Below, piece by piece: positions 11,939 to 21,068 of a stretch of DNA of 44,588 bases. The notes below the pieces were generated by a model, which saw only the letters and a program-made list of their open reading frames with translations, searched no databases and was not told the DNA's origin. A program made the position numbers and the translations under genes. Within the stretch, counting starts at the first letter, position 1, and the number at the start of each line of letters is the position of its first letter. The stretch comes from DATGSL01 sp964645585 (lineage in GTDB: Bacteria > Verrucomicrobiota > Verrucomicrobiia > Opitutales > T3Sed10-336), in NCBI GenBank assembly GCA_964645585.1, contig CAZYAN010000033.1, positions 1-44,588 of the forward strand. The letters are read 5' to 3'.

Positions 11939-14819
11939 GCCGCCGTTTCACCAGCAACTTCTCGACCTCCTGCATGAGCGGAAGCCAACGCCCGAACCGG
12001 GTCTCCCAGCCGCTTCCGCGCTGGCCGCGTTTGCGCTTTCAGCGGACGACGCGCGACGGCTCGATCAATTCGCGGAACTGTCGCCGCTCTACCGGCGGTT
12101 TTTGCTGACGCGGCCGCTGGACCTGCCGTGGCTGCTCGAACCTCCGCCGGACGAACGGACCGCGAATGGCGAGCAGGCGCCCGACGAATGGCGGCGGTTT
12201 CGCGGCGACTTGAAGCGGAGCGATGCCGATTACCTTTCCCGCCTGCGCCTGTTCCGGCGGCGGATGTCGATGCGAATCGCGTGGCGAGATATTTCCGCGC
12301 AACACACCGTTCAACGCAGCGTCCGAGAACTTTCCGCGCTCGCCGAGCTCTGCATCCGCGAATGTTACGAAATCGCCCTGGCCGGGTGGAAGGAGCGCTG
12401 GGGCGAGCCGTGGGATGACGCTCTCGGCCAGCCGGCGCGTTTTTGCGTACTCGCGCTCGGCAAGCTCGGAGGCCGCGAGCTGAATTTCTCGTCGGACATC
12501 GACCTGATCTACTTCTACGAAGGCGACGGGCAGTGCCGGAAAGGCGGCCAGCCCGGCCCATCGACCAGCCAGCGGTTCTTCACCAAAGTTGCTGAAACGT
12601 TTACGCACCATCTGCAGGGACAGACCGAACACGGATTTCTGTTTCGCGTTGACCTGCGGCTCCGTCCCGAAGGCGGCCGAAGCGCGCTTGTCCGCTCCTT
12701 CGCGGGAATGGAAAACTATTACGCCGCGGCTGGACAGAGCTGGGAGCGGCTGGCGCTGATCAAAGCCCGCCCGGTTGCCGGAGCACTCGCCCTCGGCGGC
12801 GAACTTTTGGAGAGCCTCCATTCCTTCCGCTACCCGCGCCATCCGCCGGCGTCGTTGATCGGCGAAATCGCCGCGATGAAAACGCGAACCGAAAACGAAG
12901 TGGTTGGCGCCTCGAATCTCCGTCGCAACGTCAAATCCGGCTACGGGGGCATTCGCGAAATCGAGTTTATCGTTCAAACACTGCAGCTGCTGCACGCGGG
13001 GCGGTTTCCGTTTCTTCAGACCGGCTCGACCGTCGAAGGGCTCGAGCAGCTGGTGCGCTACGAGCTGATGGACCGGGCTGACGCGCGGTTTTTGCGGGAC
13101 GCTTACTGGTTTCTCCGGGCGGTCGAACATCGCCTGCAGATTCGCGAAGAGCGCCAAACCCACGCGCTTCCGGGCGAACCGGAGCAGATGGATTTATTGG
13201 CCCGCTCTCTCGGTTTCGACGGCGCGGCGGCCTTTGAGGCGCAGCTCGATGAAACGCGCGACGGTGTTCGGAGCCGCTACGACGATCTTTTGCGGTCGGC
13301 GCCGGTCGATGAGGAACTGCAGGACTGGTGGATGTTTTTCGCGGAGCAAAAAGCCAGTTCACGCGTGGAGCGGAGCCTCCGGCGCTGGTTTGGCGACACC
13401 GATGAAGCGCACGGGCTGATGCGCGATTTTTTGCAAGGCAGCCGATCGTTTCTGCTGACGCGGGAGCAGGTGTCGCGATTCACCGGACTGGTCCGGCATT
13501 TCGACCGGGTCATGCCGCAACTCGCCCTGCCGCTCGAGGCGATCCGGCGCATTTCTCGCTTCGCGGAGTCATACGGCACGCGCAGCCACTTCCTCAGCGC
13601 GTGCTCGCTGAATCCCAGCTTTTTCGAAGTCCTCGCGCTGCTGTTCGACCGGAGCGAATTCATCTTCAACCTGCTCTGCCAGCATCCCGAAATTCTCGAC
13701 GAGGTTCTGCGTCCGGAAATCCTGCGCCGCCGAAAGTCGGTCGAAGAAACGCTGGAAGAACTCAGCGCCGGCGCGCCCGGTGAATCGGTCGAAGACTGGC
13801 TCTGGCTTTACGTGAAGGCGGAGCAAATCCGCATCGCGATCGGTGATTTGCTCGGCTACCTGGAGCAAGCGGAAACCGAATCCAACCTGACGGTTCTCGC
13901 CGACTCGGTTCTCCGCTTTCTGGTGGACCGCCATGATCCCGATGGACGCCTCTTGGTGATCGCGCTTGGAAAATACGGCGGCGGGGAGATGACTTTCGGC
14001 TCCGATCTCGACCTCCTTTTTCTTGCCGAAGCCGATGACACCGAGCGCGGGGCAGCCGTGGTTCGCGGTCTGGCGAAGTGTCTTTCGCACCGCCGGGCGC
14101 TTGGCTCGATTTATGAAACGGACCTGCGCCTGCGACCGCATGGACGGGACGGACCGATGACGCCGACCCTGTCCGCACTGCGAAAGTATTACGACCGGCA
14201 GGCCCAAAGCTGGGAAAAACAAGTGCTGGCGCGAGCGCGAGTTGTCACAGGAAATCCGCGCCTGCGCGGAGAATTTGACGCCTTTCTCCGCGACCTCCTC
14301 TATAAGGAACCGACCGGCACCCAGGAGCTGGAAGAGCTGTGGCGAATGCGGATCCGAATCGAGCGGGAGCGGGACCGGACCGATCCGCCGCAGCGAGCCT
14401 TTAAGACGGGAGCGGGCGGCATTGTCGATTTAGAATTTTTCTGCCAATTCCTGCAGCTGGCTTACGGGCACCGTCACCCGGAACTTCGGCATCCGAACAC
14501 GCGGCGCCTTTTGCGCGCAATCGGGGATCTCGGTTTGATGGACGAAAGCCAGAACGCGACGCTTCTCGAAAACTTCGATTTTCTGAAGCGGGTTGAAGTC
14601 CTCCTGCGCCGCAACCAAAACGCCGCGATCTCCGTGATCGGCCCGTCGCCGGACGAGCAATTTGCCCTGGCCCGGTGGAGCGGCTATCGGACGACCGAAG
14701 CGTTTTGGTCGGATCATTGCCGCGCCATGGCGACCACCCGGAAAATCGTTGTCGCGTTTCTCACGGAGAAGCTCGGTCTCGACTTCGAAACGGAATGCCC
14801 GGAACCATCCGAATCGTAA
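11937..14819 (+). CDS. glnE: Bifunctional glutamine synthetase adenylyltransferase/deadenylylase
   Basis: A 960-residue GlnE-type protein that adds or removes AMP on glutamine synthetase in response to nitrogen status. Two nucleotidyltransferase domains are visible: the first with GKLGGRELNFSSDIDLIYF (about residues 174-193), the second with GKYGGGEMTFGSDLDLLFL (about residues 677-696), each giving the GSD/SSDxD metal site. Each is followed by a helical GlnD-type linker domain (KSGYGGIREIEFIVQTLQL and KTGAGGIVDLEFFCQFLQL). The start is a GTG right after the scaffold gap; a longer N-terminus is possible if the gap hides sequence. The family is usually about 950 residues, so it is probably complete. 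Confidence 0.92.
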   Translation: MPPFHQQLLDLLHERKPTPEPGLPAASALAAFALSADDARRLDQFAELSPLYRRFLLTRPLDLPWLLEPPPDERTANGEQAPDEWRRFRGDLKRSDADYLSRLRLFRRRMSMRIAWRDISAQHTVQRSVRELSALAELCIRECYEIALAGWKERWGEPWDDALGQPARFCVLALGKLGGRELNFSSDIDLIYFYEGDGQCRKGGQPGPSTSQRFFTKVAETFTHHLQGQTEHGFLFRVDLRLRPEGGRSALVRSFAGMENYYAAAGQSWERLALIKARPVAGALALGGELLESLHSFRYPRHPPASLIGEIAAMKTRTENEVVGASNLRRNVKSGYGGIREIEFIVQTLQLLHAGRFPFLQTGSTVEGLEQLVRYELMDRADARFLRDAYWFLRAVEHRLQIREERQTHALPGEPEQMDLLARSLGFDGAAAFEAQLDETRDGVRSRYDDLLRSAPVDEELQDWWMFFAEQKASSRVERSLRRWFGDTDEAHGLMRDFLQGSRSFLLTREQVSRFTGLVRHFDRVMPQLALPLEAIRRISRFAESYGTRSHFLSACSLNPSFFEVLALLFDRSEFIFNLLCQHPEILDEVLRPEILRRRKSVEETLEELSAGAPGESVEDWLWLYVKAEQIRIAIGDLLGYLEQAETESNLTVLADSVLRFLVDRHDPDGRLLVIALGKYGGGEMTFGSDLDLLFLAEADDTERGAAVVRGLAKCLSHRRALGSIYETDLRLRPHGRDGPMTPTLSALRKYYDRQAQSWEKQVLARARVVTGNPRLRGEFDAFLRDLLYKEPTGTQELEELWRMRIRIERERDRTDPPQRAFKTGAGGIVDLEFFCQFLQLAYGHRHPELRHPNTRRLLRAIGDLGLMDESQNATLLENFDFLKRVEVLLRRNQNAAISVIGPSPDEQFALARWSGYRTTEAFWSDHCRAMATTRKIVVAFLTEKLGLDFETECPEPSES

Positions 14820-14905
14820 GCCGAAAGCAAGTTGCCTTTAAAGAAAGGTTTACAAGACAGCTGCTGAAACCGTTTGGCAAATAACGAAACCTCATCTAAC
14901 GTGAA

Positions 14906-14949
14906 GGGTCTAAGACCAGGCTTTTCCCTCTGTCCCGGGAGCCGGACCC
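14906..14949 (+). ncRNA. Possible structured leader upstream of the Prc protease gene
   Basis: Nested complementary segments GGGTC (14906-14910)/GACCC (14945-14949), GGCT (14919-14922)/AGCC (14940-14943) and CCC/GGG enclose a loop with CTCTGTC. The element ends 47 bases before an ATGATG start. A similar arrangement lies before the GspG gene (19107-19165). The structure is drawn by eye only. Confidence 0.3.
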
Positions 14950-14996
14950 AACCGGAATTGACGATCAGTACGAACCGCTACCATTTTATCAACCGC

Positions 14997-17189
14997 ATGA
15001 TGCAACGAATTCTCGCACCGCTCTTTGGCCTCACCCTGTTGCTGCCCGGAGTCGCGCACCCGGAAGTGACCCGCAGCACGGTCGAGCCGACGCCGTTGAT
15101 GGCCAACGAAACGCGGCTGCTGGTGAGTCTGCTCGAACAAGCACACTTTGCCGGTACGGCGATCAGCGATCTCGGGCTCGATGAGCTGCTGCCGAAATAC
15201 ATGTCGGACCTCGACTACAACCGGCTGTTTTTCACCGAAGCCGACCGCCAGCGCATTCTGAACGATTACGGACCGACGCTGGAGTTTGATTTGCGCGGCG
15301 GCCGGATTCATCAGGCGTTTGAGATCTTCGACCTCTACCGCGACCGCGCGCTCGGCCGGATCGACTGGATTCTCGAACGCCTGGAACAGGATTTCACCTT
15401 CGACCAGGATGAAACTTTCCGGCCGGACCGGCATGAACTGCCATGGCCGGCCAATCGCGAGGCCGCCGACGAACTTTGGGAGAAGCGCCTGAAATACGAG
15501 CTGCTCGCCGATCTCCTGAATGACAAGGAACTCGACGAGGCCAAGGACAATGTTCGCCGCCGATACGAACGCCTGCGCCGCACGCTCCTCGAAACCGATT
15601 CTCATGAAGTCCAAGAGGTTTTTCTGTCGGCTCTGAGCAAGCTGTACGACCCGCACTCGTCCTTCCTTTCGGCGAACACACTCGAAGATTTCAGCATCCA
15701 GATGCGCCTGTCGCTCGTCGGAATCGGCGCGCAATTGCTGAGTGAAGACGGTTATTGCACAATTAAAGAACTCATTCCCGGCGGACCAGCCGCTCTCGAC
15801 GGCCGGCTCAAGCCGAATGACCGGATCGTCGCCGTCGCCCAGGAAAATGGGGAGCCGGTCGATGTGATCGACATGAAGCTGCGCAGCGCGGTGGAGCTGA
15901 TTCGCGGCGAAAAGGGCACGACCGTCCATTTGACCGTCATCCCCGCCGATGCCGCAGACGACTCCGTCCGTCGCACCATCTCACTCGTTCGCGATGAAAT
16001 CCGGCTGACCGCCAGCCGTGCCAAGGCGACCATTCACGAAGTTCCGAACGAAAACGGAACGATCGTTCCGATCGGCGTCATTGAAGTGCCCTCGTTCTAC
16101 GGCTCCGTCGGCACGGAGCGTCCCGGCGAGACAAAAACCAGCACAACGGATGACGTCGAGGAGCTGATCGGCCACCTCCAGGAAGCCGGCATTGAAGGGC
16201 TGGTTCTCGACTTGCGCCGCAACGGCGGAGGGCTTCTTTCCGAAGCCATCGAGCTGACCGGTCTCTTCATCGAACGCGGCCCGGTTGTCCAGGTGAAAAG
16301 TTCCAGCGGAGACCTGCGGGTCGATCTCGATCGCGATCCGCGGATCGCCTACTCCGGGCCGCTGGCGATCCTCGTTTCTCGCAACAGCGCGTCCGCGTCG
16401 GAAATCGTCGCCGGCGCATTGCAAAGCTACAACCGCGCCTTGGTTCTCGGCGAAAGTTCGACGCACGGCAAAGGAACCGTCCAAGCGATTTTCGAACTGA
16501 AGAACCACCTGCGGGGCAGTCGCGCCACGCCCGGCGCCGCGAAGCTGACGGTGCAAAAGTTTTACCTTCCGGACGGCCAGTCGACCCAAAATCGCGGCGT
16601 GGTTCCCGACATCACTTTCCCCTCGTTCAACGAATATCTCCCGATCGGTGAAGCCGACCTGCCGAACGCGCTGGTCTGGGATACGATTCCTCCAGGCAAC
16701 TGGGAAGAGGAACGCGATCGCTTCCCCGTCCACTCGCGGCTGCAGGCGAGTCTGATCGCGGAGCTGCAGAAACGCAGCGAGAAGCGGCAGGAAAGTTTCG
16801 AGGAGTTTCAATACCTTCGCCGAAACATCGAGCGTTTTCGGGAACGCCAGGAACAGAAGGCCGTTTCTCTGAACCTTGAGACGCGTCGCGAGCAGAAGAC
16901 GACCGACACACAGTTCCGCGAGGAGATGGACGCGATCAAAGGAGATTTGGCGACCAAGGCGTATGCATTCAGCGAATACTTCCTCGATGAAGCTTCCGCA
17001 TCAGCCGGCGCGGAGACGACTTCAACCGATCGGGAGTCGGGAGACGATCTGGGAGAAGAAGCCGAGGCGGAGTCCGAAAGCGGGATCGACATTCACCTGC
17101 GTGAAAGCCTTCGCATCGTGACCGACCTCGTCACTCTCGGCCATCCCATCTGGGCCGTCACCGCCCAAAAGGCGGAACCTGCAAAGTAA
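14997..17189 (+). CDS. prc: Carboxy-terminal processing protease (Prc/Tsp, S41 family)
   Basis: A 730-residue periplasmic protease of the long Prc type. A signal peptide (about residues 1-22) follows ATGATG at 14997; the frame is open upstream to 14874, but that extension contains no signal. The order is an N-terminal Tsp helical domain, a PDZ domain (about residues 240-330, ELIPGGPAALDGRLKPNDRI) and the S41 core with the Ser in SRNSASASEI (about 464-468) and the Lys492 in THGKGTV. The C-terminal helical part, rich in Glu/Arg (DUF3340-like), ends in an acidic stretch. Such proteases trim or degrade periplasmic proteins with nonpolar C-termini. Possible structured RNA precedes the start. Confidence 0.93.
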   Translation: MMQRILAPLFGLTLLLPGVAHPEVTRSTVEPTPLMANETRLLVSLLEQAHFAGTAISDLGLDELLPKYMSDLDYNRLFFTEADRQRILNDYGPTLEFDLRGGRIHQAFEIFDLYRDRALGRIDWILERLEQDFTFDQDETFRPDRHELPWPANREAADELWEKRLKYELLADLLNDKELDEAKDNVRRRYERLRRTLLETDSHEVQEVFLSALSKLYDPHSSFLSANTLEDFSIQMRLSLVGIGAQLLSEDGYCTIKELIPGGPAALDGRLKPNDRIVAVAQENGEPVDVIDMKLRSAVELIRGEKGTTVHLTVIPADAADDSVRRTISLVRDEIRLTASRAKATIHEVPNENGTIVPIGVIEVPSFYGSVGTERPGETKTSTTDDVEELIGHLQEAGIEGLVLDLRRNGGGLLSEAIELTGLFIERGPVVQVKSSSGDLRVDLDRDPRIAYSGPLAILVSRNSASASEIVAGALQSYNRALVLGESSTHGKGTVQAIFELKNHLRGSRATPGAAKLTVQKFYLPDGQSTQNRGVVPDITFPSFNEYLPIGEADLPNALVWDTIPPGNWEEERDRFPVHSRLQASLIAELQKRSEKRQESFEEFQYLRRNIERFRERQEQKAVSLNLETRREQKTTDTQFREEMDAIKGDLATKAYAFSEYFLDEASASAGAETTSTDRESGDDLGEEAEAESESGIDIHLRESLRIVTDLVTLGHPIWAVTAQKAEPAK

Positions 17190-17265
17190 AGCCGGCAGCC
17201 GCGGCCGCCGATGGCAGAGAAGTGTCGGCGTCGTTGCGATCGCCCGCGCCGCCCGCTCGAGCGAT

Positions 17266-17712
17266 TTAAGGATTCTCGCTTCGCTGAATCTCGACCTCGT
17301 ATCGATCGAGCGCGTTGATCAGCACCATCACGCTGTCGACCGTCGGGGGTTTGACCAGATACGAATTGGCGCCGATCTCATAAGCCGCCGCGATCGCTTC
17401 CTCTTCCTTGGAGGAAGTCAGAAGAATGACAATGATCGAGTCGAGGTGAGGCTGCTTTCGCATCCAGCCCAGCACCTCGAGCCCGAGCCGTCCCGGCAAA
17501 TGCAGGTCCAGGAAAACGAGCGACGGTAACGGGTATTTTTCCCGGTCGGCAAACTTCCCGCGCCCTTCCAGGTAATCGACGGCACAGTCGCCGTTCGAAA
17601 CCACCTGAATCGGGTTCTCAATTCCAGCTTTCCTTATGGTTCGCTCCAGGAAGAAGACGTCGTTCTCCTCGTCTTCCACGACGAGAAACGTTGTTGACGC
17701 ATTGTGGGCCAT
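17266..17712 (-). CDS. Single-domain response regulator (receiver only)
   Basis: A 148-residue CheY-like receiver of the Rcp1 type. Acidic residues Glu13-Asp14, phosphoacceptor Asp69 in VFLDLHLPG, Thr99 in LLTSS and Lys121 in LVKPP are all present, so it should be phosphorylated. There is no output domain; such proteins act by binding a partner or as phosphorelay intermediates, often for bacteriophytochrome-like kinases. No histidine kinase gene is nearby in the window, so it is an orphan here. The ATG at 17712 has GAGGA upstream. Confidence 0.93.
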   Translation of the reverse strand: MAHNASTTFLVVEDEENDVFFLERTIRKAGIENPIQVVSNGDCAVDYLEGRGKFADREKYPLPSLVFLDLHLPGRLGLEVLGWMRKQPHLDSIIVILLTSSKEEEAIAAAYEIGANSYLVKPPTVDSVMVLINALDRYEVEIQRSENP

Positions 17713-17837
17713 GATCTCCTCGCGTTCGCTGACAGCCAGCGGCCGCCGGGAATTTCGCGCAAGCCCCTGAAGGGTTTGTCACGGATTCTGTGATTGCGGC
17801 GAAAGTAATACTTCAAAACCCGGACCCGTGCAAACCG

Positions 17838-17912
17838 GTTTTAAAGAAAAGTGGAGAGCGAAAAGCGGGAGACGGAAAAGAGAAATGAGAACCACCAATG
17901 AAAAGCGAAAAT
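17838..17912. repeat. Purine-rich low-complexity spacer
   Basis: The spacer between the reductase and response regulator genes is almost entirely A/G on the given strand, made of variants of GAAAAG, GGAGAGCG and AATGAAAA. It shows no coding potential. It resembles, in type only, the 8-base repeats near trmD. Confidence 0.4.
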
Positions 17913-17919
17913 GAAAAAC

Positions 17920-18912
17920 TCACCCCATCCGGAACAACACTTTCCCGTCTCGTTTGGGCGCTGAGGCGAGCGCAATCGCCTCCTGCATTTCCTCCAGGCG
18001 AAACGTCGCCTCCACCGGCGCGTACATCTCTCCGGCCGCGATCTTCTCCAAGGACTCCTTCAGCAATCGTCGCCATGCGCCCGGAGCGGCGCGTTTTTTC
18101 CAGCGCGCAAGCCAAAACCCCACGAGCCGGATATCGTGAAAAATCATTTGGCGCGTCGGAAACCGAACCGGCTCTCCGGTCATTCCGCCAAAGGTGACCA
18201 GCACTCCGCCTTCCGCGAGACACCGCGTCAGCGCGATCGCAAGCGGCCCGCCCACAGAGTTCAATCCGAGCCGAGGCAGCGCGCCGCCGGTGACATCGCG
18301 AACTTCGCGCGGCAGGTCTGCCTCGCCCGCAACGAGCACCGCGTCAGCGCCGATTGCCTTCAGCCGATCAACCCATTCCGGCTGTCTTACAACATTGATC
18401 GTCCGGACGCCGCGAGCGCGACAAAGCTGGATAACGTAATGGCCGACCGCGGAACTGGCCGCGTTCTGAATCACCCAGTCGCCATGCTCCAGCCGAACAA
18501 ACTCGTCTAACAGCAATTGCGCCGTCGGCGGATTGATCGACGCCATCGCCGCTTGCTCCACCGGTGCGCCCTCCGGAACCGCCACGAGATCCGCGGCGTC
18601 CGCCAGCAGATGCGACCGCCAGCATCCGCGGCCCTCCGGCAGCAGCACGCGCTGGCCGGGCGTCAGTTCGCCCGCGCCCGCCCCAACCGCTTCCACCTCG
18701 GCAACCCCCTCCCGTCCGGGCGTCGCCGGAAGCGCCGGCAACTGGCCATAGCTGCCCGCGATCGTCCCGAGATCCGATGGATTGATCGGCGATGCGAGCA
18801 CGCGGAGCACCACTTCGCCCGGTCCGGGGTCCGCCACGGCTTCTTCTTCGAGGCGAAGAACCTTCCGAGGATCGCCAAACTTCGCGAAACGCACTGCAAC
18901 TCCTGTTTTCAT
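17920..18912 (-). CDS. Zinc-less MDR-family reductase (2-enoyl thioester reductase-like)
   Basis: A 330-residue medium-chain dehydrogenase/reductase. The N-terminal GroES-like domain has SPINPSDLGTIAGSYG, the block typical of trans-2-enoyl-CoA/ACP reductases (MECR/ETR), and the nucleotide-binding part has VIQNAASSAVGHYVIQLC in place of the standard AAAGGVG. The structural-zinc cysteines of alcohol dehydrogenases are absent. The likely reaction is NADPH-dependent reduction of an enoyl thioester or a quinone-like substrate; the exact substrate cannot be read from sequence. The start is the ATG at 18912 (MKTGVAVRF) with AGAGGA about 8 bases upstream. It is divergent from the gspG gene. Confidence 0.8.
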   Translation of the reverse strand: MKTGVAVRFAKFGDPRKVLRLEEEAVADPGPGEVVLRVLASPINPSDLGTIAGSYGQLPALPATPGREGVAEVEAVGAGAGELTPGQRVLLPEGRGCWRSHLLADAADLVAVPEGAPVEQAAMASINPPTAQLLLDEFVRLEHGDWVIQNAASSAVGHYVIQLCRARGVRTINVVRQPEWVDRLKAIGADAVLVAGEADLPREVRDVTGGALPRLGLNSVGGPLAIALTRCLAEGGVLVTFGGMTGEPVRFPTRQMIFHDIRLVGFWLARWKKRAAPGAWRRLLKESLEKIAAGEMYAPVEATFRLEEMQEAIALASAPKRDGKVLFRMG

Positions 18913-19212
18913 CACCGGGTTCCTCTTTCCACTTCTTACTTTGGACGGCTCGAGAATACCCGATGGAAAAGAAAAAGTCTCGTTCGTTGCGATCGACTCT
19001 TCCAAACCCCCGTTTTCACGCCGTTTCTTGCCGGTTTCTTCGGCGGCCGCGAGCTTTCGGGAACCTATGTTTTCTTAAACGGTCGCTAGACAAACGCCAG
19101 ACAGGTGCTTAGGGTGGCAGGCAACTTTCTCCTCTGTCAGGGGTTTTCCCTTCGCCTGGCTAAGCGAGGCAACCAATCAACTAACGATCATTCCATTACT
19201 TCAGATTTTGCC
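18913..19212. other. 300-base divergent intergenic region
   Basis: The region between the reductase and the GspG gene holds no credible gene. Its right-hand third contains the predicted RNA element 19107-19165; promoters for both genes must lie here but I cannot place them with confidence. Confidence 0.5.
19107..19165 (+). ncRNA. Possible structured leader upstream of gspG
   Basis: GCTTAG (19107-19112)/CTAAGC (19160-19165) and CAGGC (19118-19122)/GCCTG (19154-19158) form two stacked helices, and a CTCCT/AGGGG hairpin with loop CTGTC sits at the top. The element ends 47 bases before the ATGATG start, the same spacing as the element ahead of the Prc gene. It matches no riboswitch class I recognise. 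Confidence 0.35.
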
Positions 19213-19668
19213 ATGATGACAGAAAAGCAAGCTGCTCGCGGAGCACGCTCTCAGACCCTGCTCCGTTCGAGGAAGGGCTTTACCATCCTGGAAATCCTCG
19301 TGGTTCTCTTCATTCTCGGCATGCTGGTGACCGTGCTCTTCCGGAATGCCGACCAGATTATTGGCCAAGGCTCAGAATCGGTCGCCAAGATTTTCGTCAA
19401 CGAGTCCATCCGCACCCCGCTCGTCACGTACCGGATGCACATGGGTTCCTACCCGACGACGGAACAGGGTCTTCAAGCCCTGATTACCGCTCCGGCAAAC
19501 AGCGAGCGCTGGCGCGGTCCGTACCTGGAAGGCGGCAAGATTCCGCTCGATCCGTGGAACAGGCCCTACCAGTACCGCTATCCGGGGACCAAGAATCCAA
19601 GCGGCTACGACGTTTTCTCCCTCGGTCCGGACGGTGTCGAAAGCGATGACGATATCGGCAACTGGTAA
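19213..19668 (+). CDS. gspG: Type II secretion major pseudopilin GspG
   Basis: A 151-residue pseudopilin. The prepilin peptidase site is KG/FTILE followed by a hydrophobic helix (ILVVLFILGMLVTVLF). The globular part has GSYPTTEQGLQALI and LDPWNRPYQYRYPG, the calcium-site region typical of GspG. It forms the periplasmic pseudopilus of a type II secretion system. I start at ATGATG (19213), because the upstream part of the frame is not pilin-like. It overlaps the next prepilin gene by 23 bases. No other gsp gene is in the window. Confidence 0.92.
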   Translation: MMTEKQAARGARSQTLLRSRKGFTILEILVVLFILGMLVTVLFRNADQIIGQGSESVAKIFVNESIRTPLVTYRMHMGSYPTTEQGLQALITAPANSERWRGPYLEGGKIPLDPWNRPYQYRYPGTKNPSGYDVFSLGPDGVESDDDIGNW

Positions 19669-20173
19669 AGCCGGACGCGCCGGCTTCACCATCCTTGAGA
19701 TCCTGCTTGTTTTCTTCCTGATCGCTCTGATTGGGACCGTCCTCGTTGTTAATATCGACAGCGTCCTTCGCGATCAAGACGAAGCCACCGTCGAGCGGGC
19801 CTTCTGGGACGCGTCCCGGGAGGCGCGCCTCCAGTCGCTCCTCACACGCCAGCCGGTCGTGCTGACCTACGATTTCGAAAATTCGTATTTCAACATCCGG
19901 ACGGCCAGCGGCTCGCTCGCCCAGTTTCCGGCAAACGCCGTCACACAGTCCGGCGACCCGATAACCATCCGCTTCGTCCAGGAACGGCCGAAAAGCGAGC
20001 TGGTCCTCATCCGCGGGCGGCTGATCGACACCTATCCGATCGAAGAGGTTATCTTCTATCCGGATGGTTCCTGCACTTCCTTCTGGGTCGAAGTCGAGAG
20101 CGGCGGTAACGTCCGCCAAATCCGCATTGACCCATGGACCGGCGCCGAAATGCTCACGCGGCAGGACACGTGA
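19646..20173 (+). CDS. GspH-like minor pseudopilin
   Basis: A 175-residue protein with a prepilin peptidase site AG/FTILE and a hydrophobic helix (ILLVFFLIALIGTVLVV). The globular domain has alternating strands, as in GspH minor pseudopilins, which sit near the pseudopilus tip. The start is taken at the ATG 19646, inside the end of gspG; a GTG at 19634 is also possible. Overlap with gspG implies coupled translation. Confidence 0.75.
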   Translation: MTISATGKAGRAGFTILEILLVFFLIALIGTVLVVNIDSVLRDQDEATVERAFWDASREARLQSLLTRQPVVLTYDFENSYFNIRTASGSLAQFPANAVTQSGDPITIRFVQERPKSELVLIRGRLIDTYPIEEVIFYPDGSCTSFWVEVESGGNVRQIRIDPWTGAEMLTRQDT

Positions 20174-20288
20174 CCCGAACCACCCTCAGGCCATTCTCAA
20201 AGAGTGGGTGCGGCATCCCGCGCCTCGTCATTTTTGGCTGACACGGTTTTCGACCGCCGTTGGCCGGCGGATGTTCTGCCAGCGCCAG

Positions 20289-21068
20289 CTACTTCACCAG
20301 CTTGAGGCATTGCAGCCAGAAACGCTGATAATCTTCCCAAAAAACGAAATTGCATCCCCAGTGCGGCGCCGGATCCGACATGTATGCGAGCACCGTTCCT
20401 TCGCCAACCCGCCGAGTCGCCAGCAGCGGATCGCCGGTCTCGGTGCAGGTCATCAAAACATCTCCGACCGCGAGCGGGCGCGTCCGATTGTATCCGAGCA
20501 GCGGGGGGCAGCTATTCAAGTCGATGTCGCCCATCCGCTCACGGCCCAGATCCGTTGCGGCCGGATGAAACCCTTCGGTTGATTCGCAAAGGTCTTCGTG
20601 ATCGCGGCATTCGACGGGCAGAATCTCCCGCAGGCGCGTCCGGCCCCAGCCGCCTTTCCCCGCTTCGCCTGTAAACGAGTGCCAGCCCCCGAGAAACATG
20701 AAACCCTTTCCGGCGTGCGCGGCCTCAACCGTCAGCCGGATGCGGTCGGGAAACGTCAGCACCTTCGTGCCGAATTGATCGCGGTCAAAAAAGCTGGGCG
20801 CGAGTTGAAAGAGCTTTGCCTCGACATCGCTGAAGATGATGACGTCGTACTCCTCCAGAATCCGCTCGTACTCTCCCGGGCCCAACTTATAGAAATCCCA
20901 CGATGGGACCGACGTCACCTCGTGCTCTCCCGTCGATTCCAGCGCATCCTTCAGCCATTTTCCGTAGTTGAAAATGTCCAGTCCCTTCGGGCCGCCATAG
21001 AACGGACTTTCGTAGAAAAAAGGTCCGCTTAAGACGGCCCAGTCCCCCGCGTAGTAGATTTTGGCCAT
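20289..21068 (-). CDS. Glutamine amidotransferase-like (class I GATase fold) protein
   Basis: A 259-residue protein with a GATase1-like fold: MAKIYYAGDW at the N-terminus, then YDVIIFSDVEA, and GKGFMFLGGWHSFTGEAGKGGWG, in which the nucleophile-elbow cysteine of true amidotransferases is not evident. The C-terminal PLLATRRVGEGTVLAYMSDPAPHWGCNF is typical of this family, which occurs in sugar-degrading bacteria. Reaction unknown. The start is the ATG at 21068 with GGAGGT directly before it; the upstream frame is open but non-homologous. The 3' end faces the GspH gene. Confidence 0.75.
   Translation of the reverse strand: MAKIYYAGDWAVLSGPFFYESPFYGGPKGLDIFNYGKWLKDALESTGEHEVTSVPSWDFYKLGPGEYERILEEYDVIIFSDVEAKLFQLAPSFFDRDQFGTKVLTFPDRIRLTVEAAHAGKGFMFLGGWHSFTGEAGKGGWGRTRLREILPVECRDHEDLCESTEGFHPAATDLGRERMGDIDLNSCPPLLGYNRTRPLAVGDVLMTCTETGDPLLATRRVGEGTVLAYMSDPAPHWGCNFVFWEDYQRFWLQCLKLVK

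Noticed and set aside
14910..15929. A 339-codon minus-strand frame over the Prc gene
   Set aside because: Antisense of a gene with signal peptide, PDZ and S41 motifs in the plus frame.
19107..19165. c-di-GMP riboswitch ahead of gspG
   Set aside because: The conserved core bases of the GEMM-I class are not present; only a generic stem-loop can be supported.
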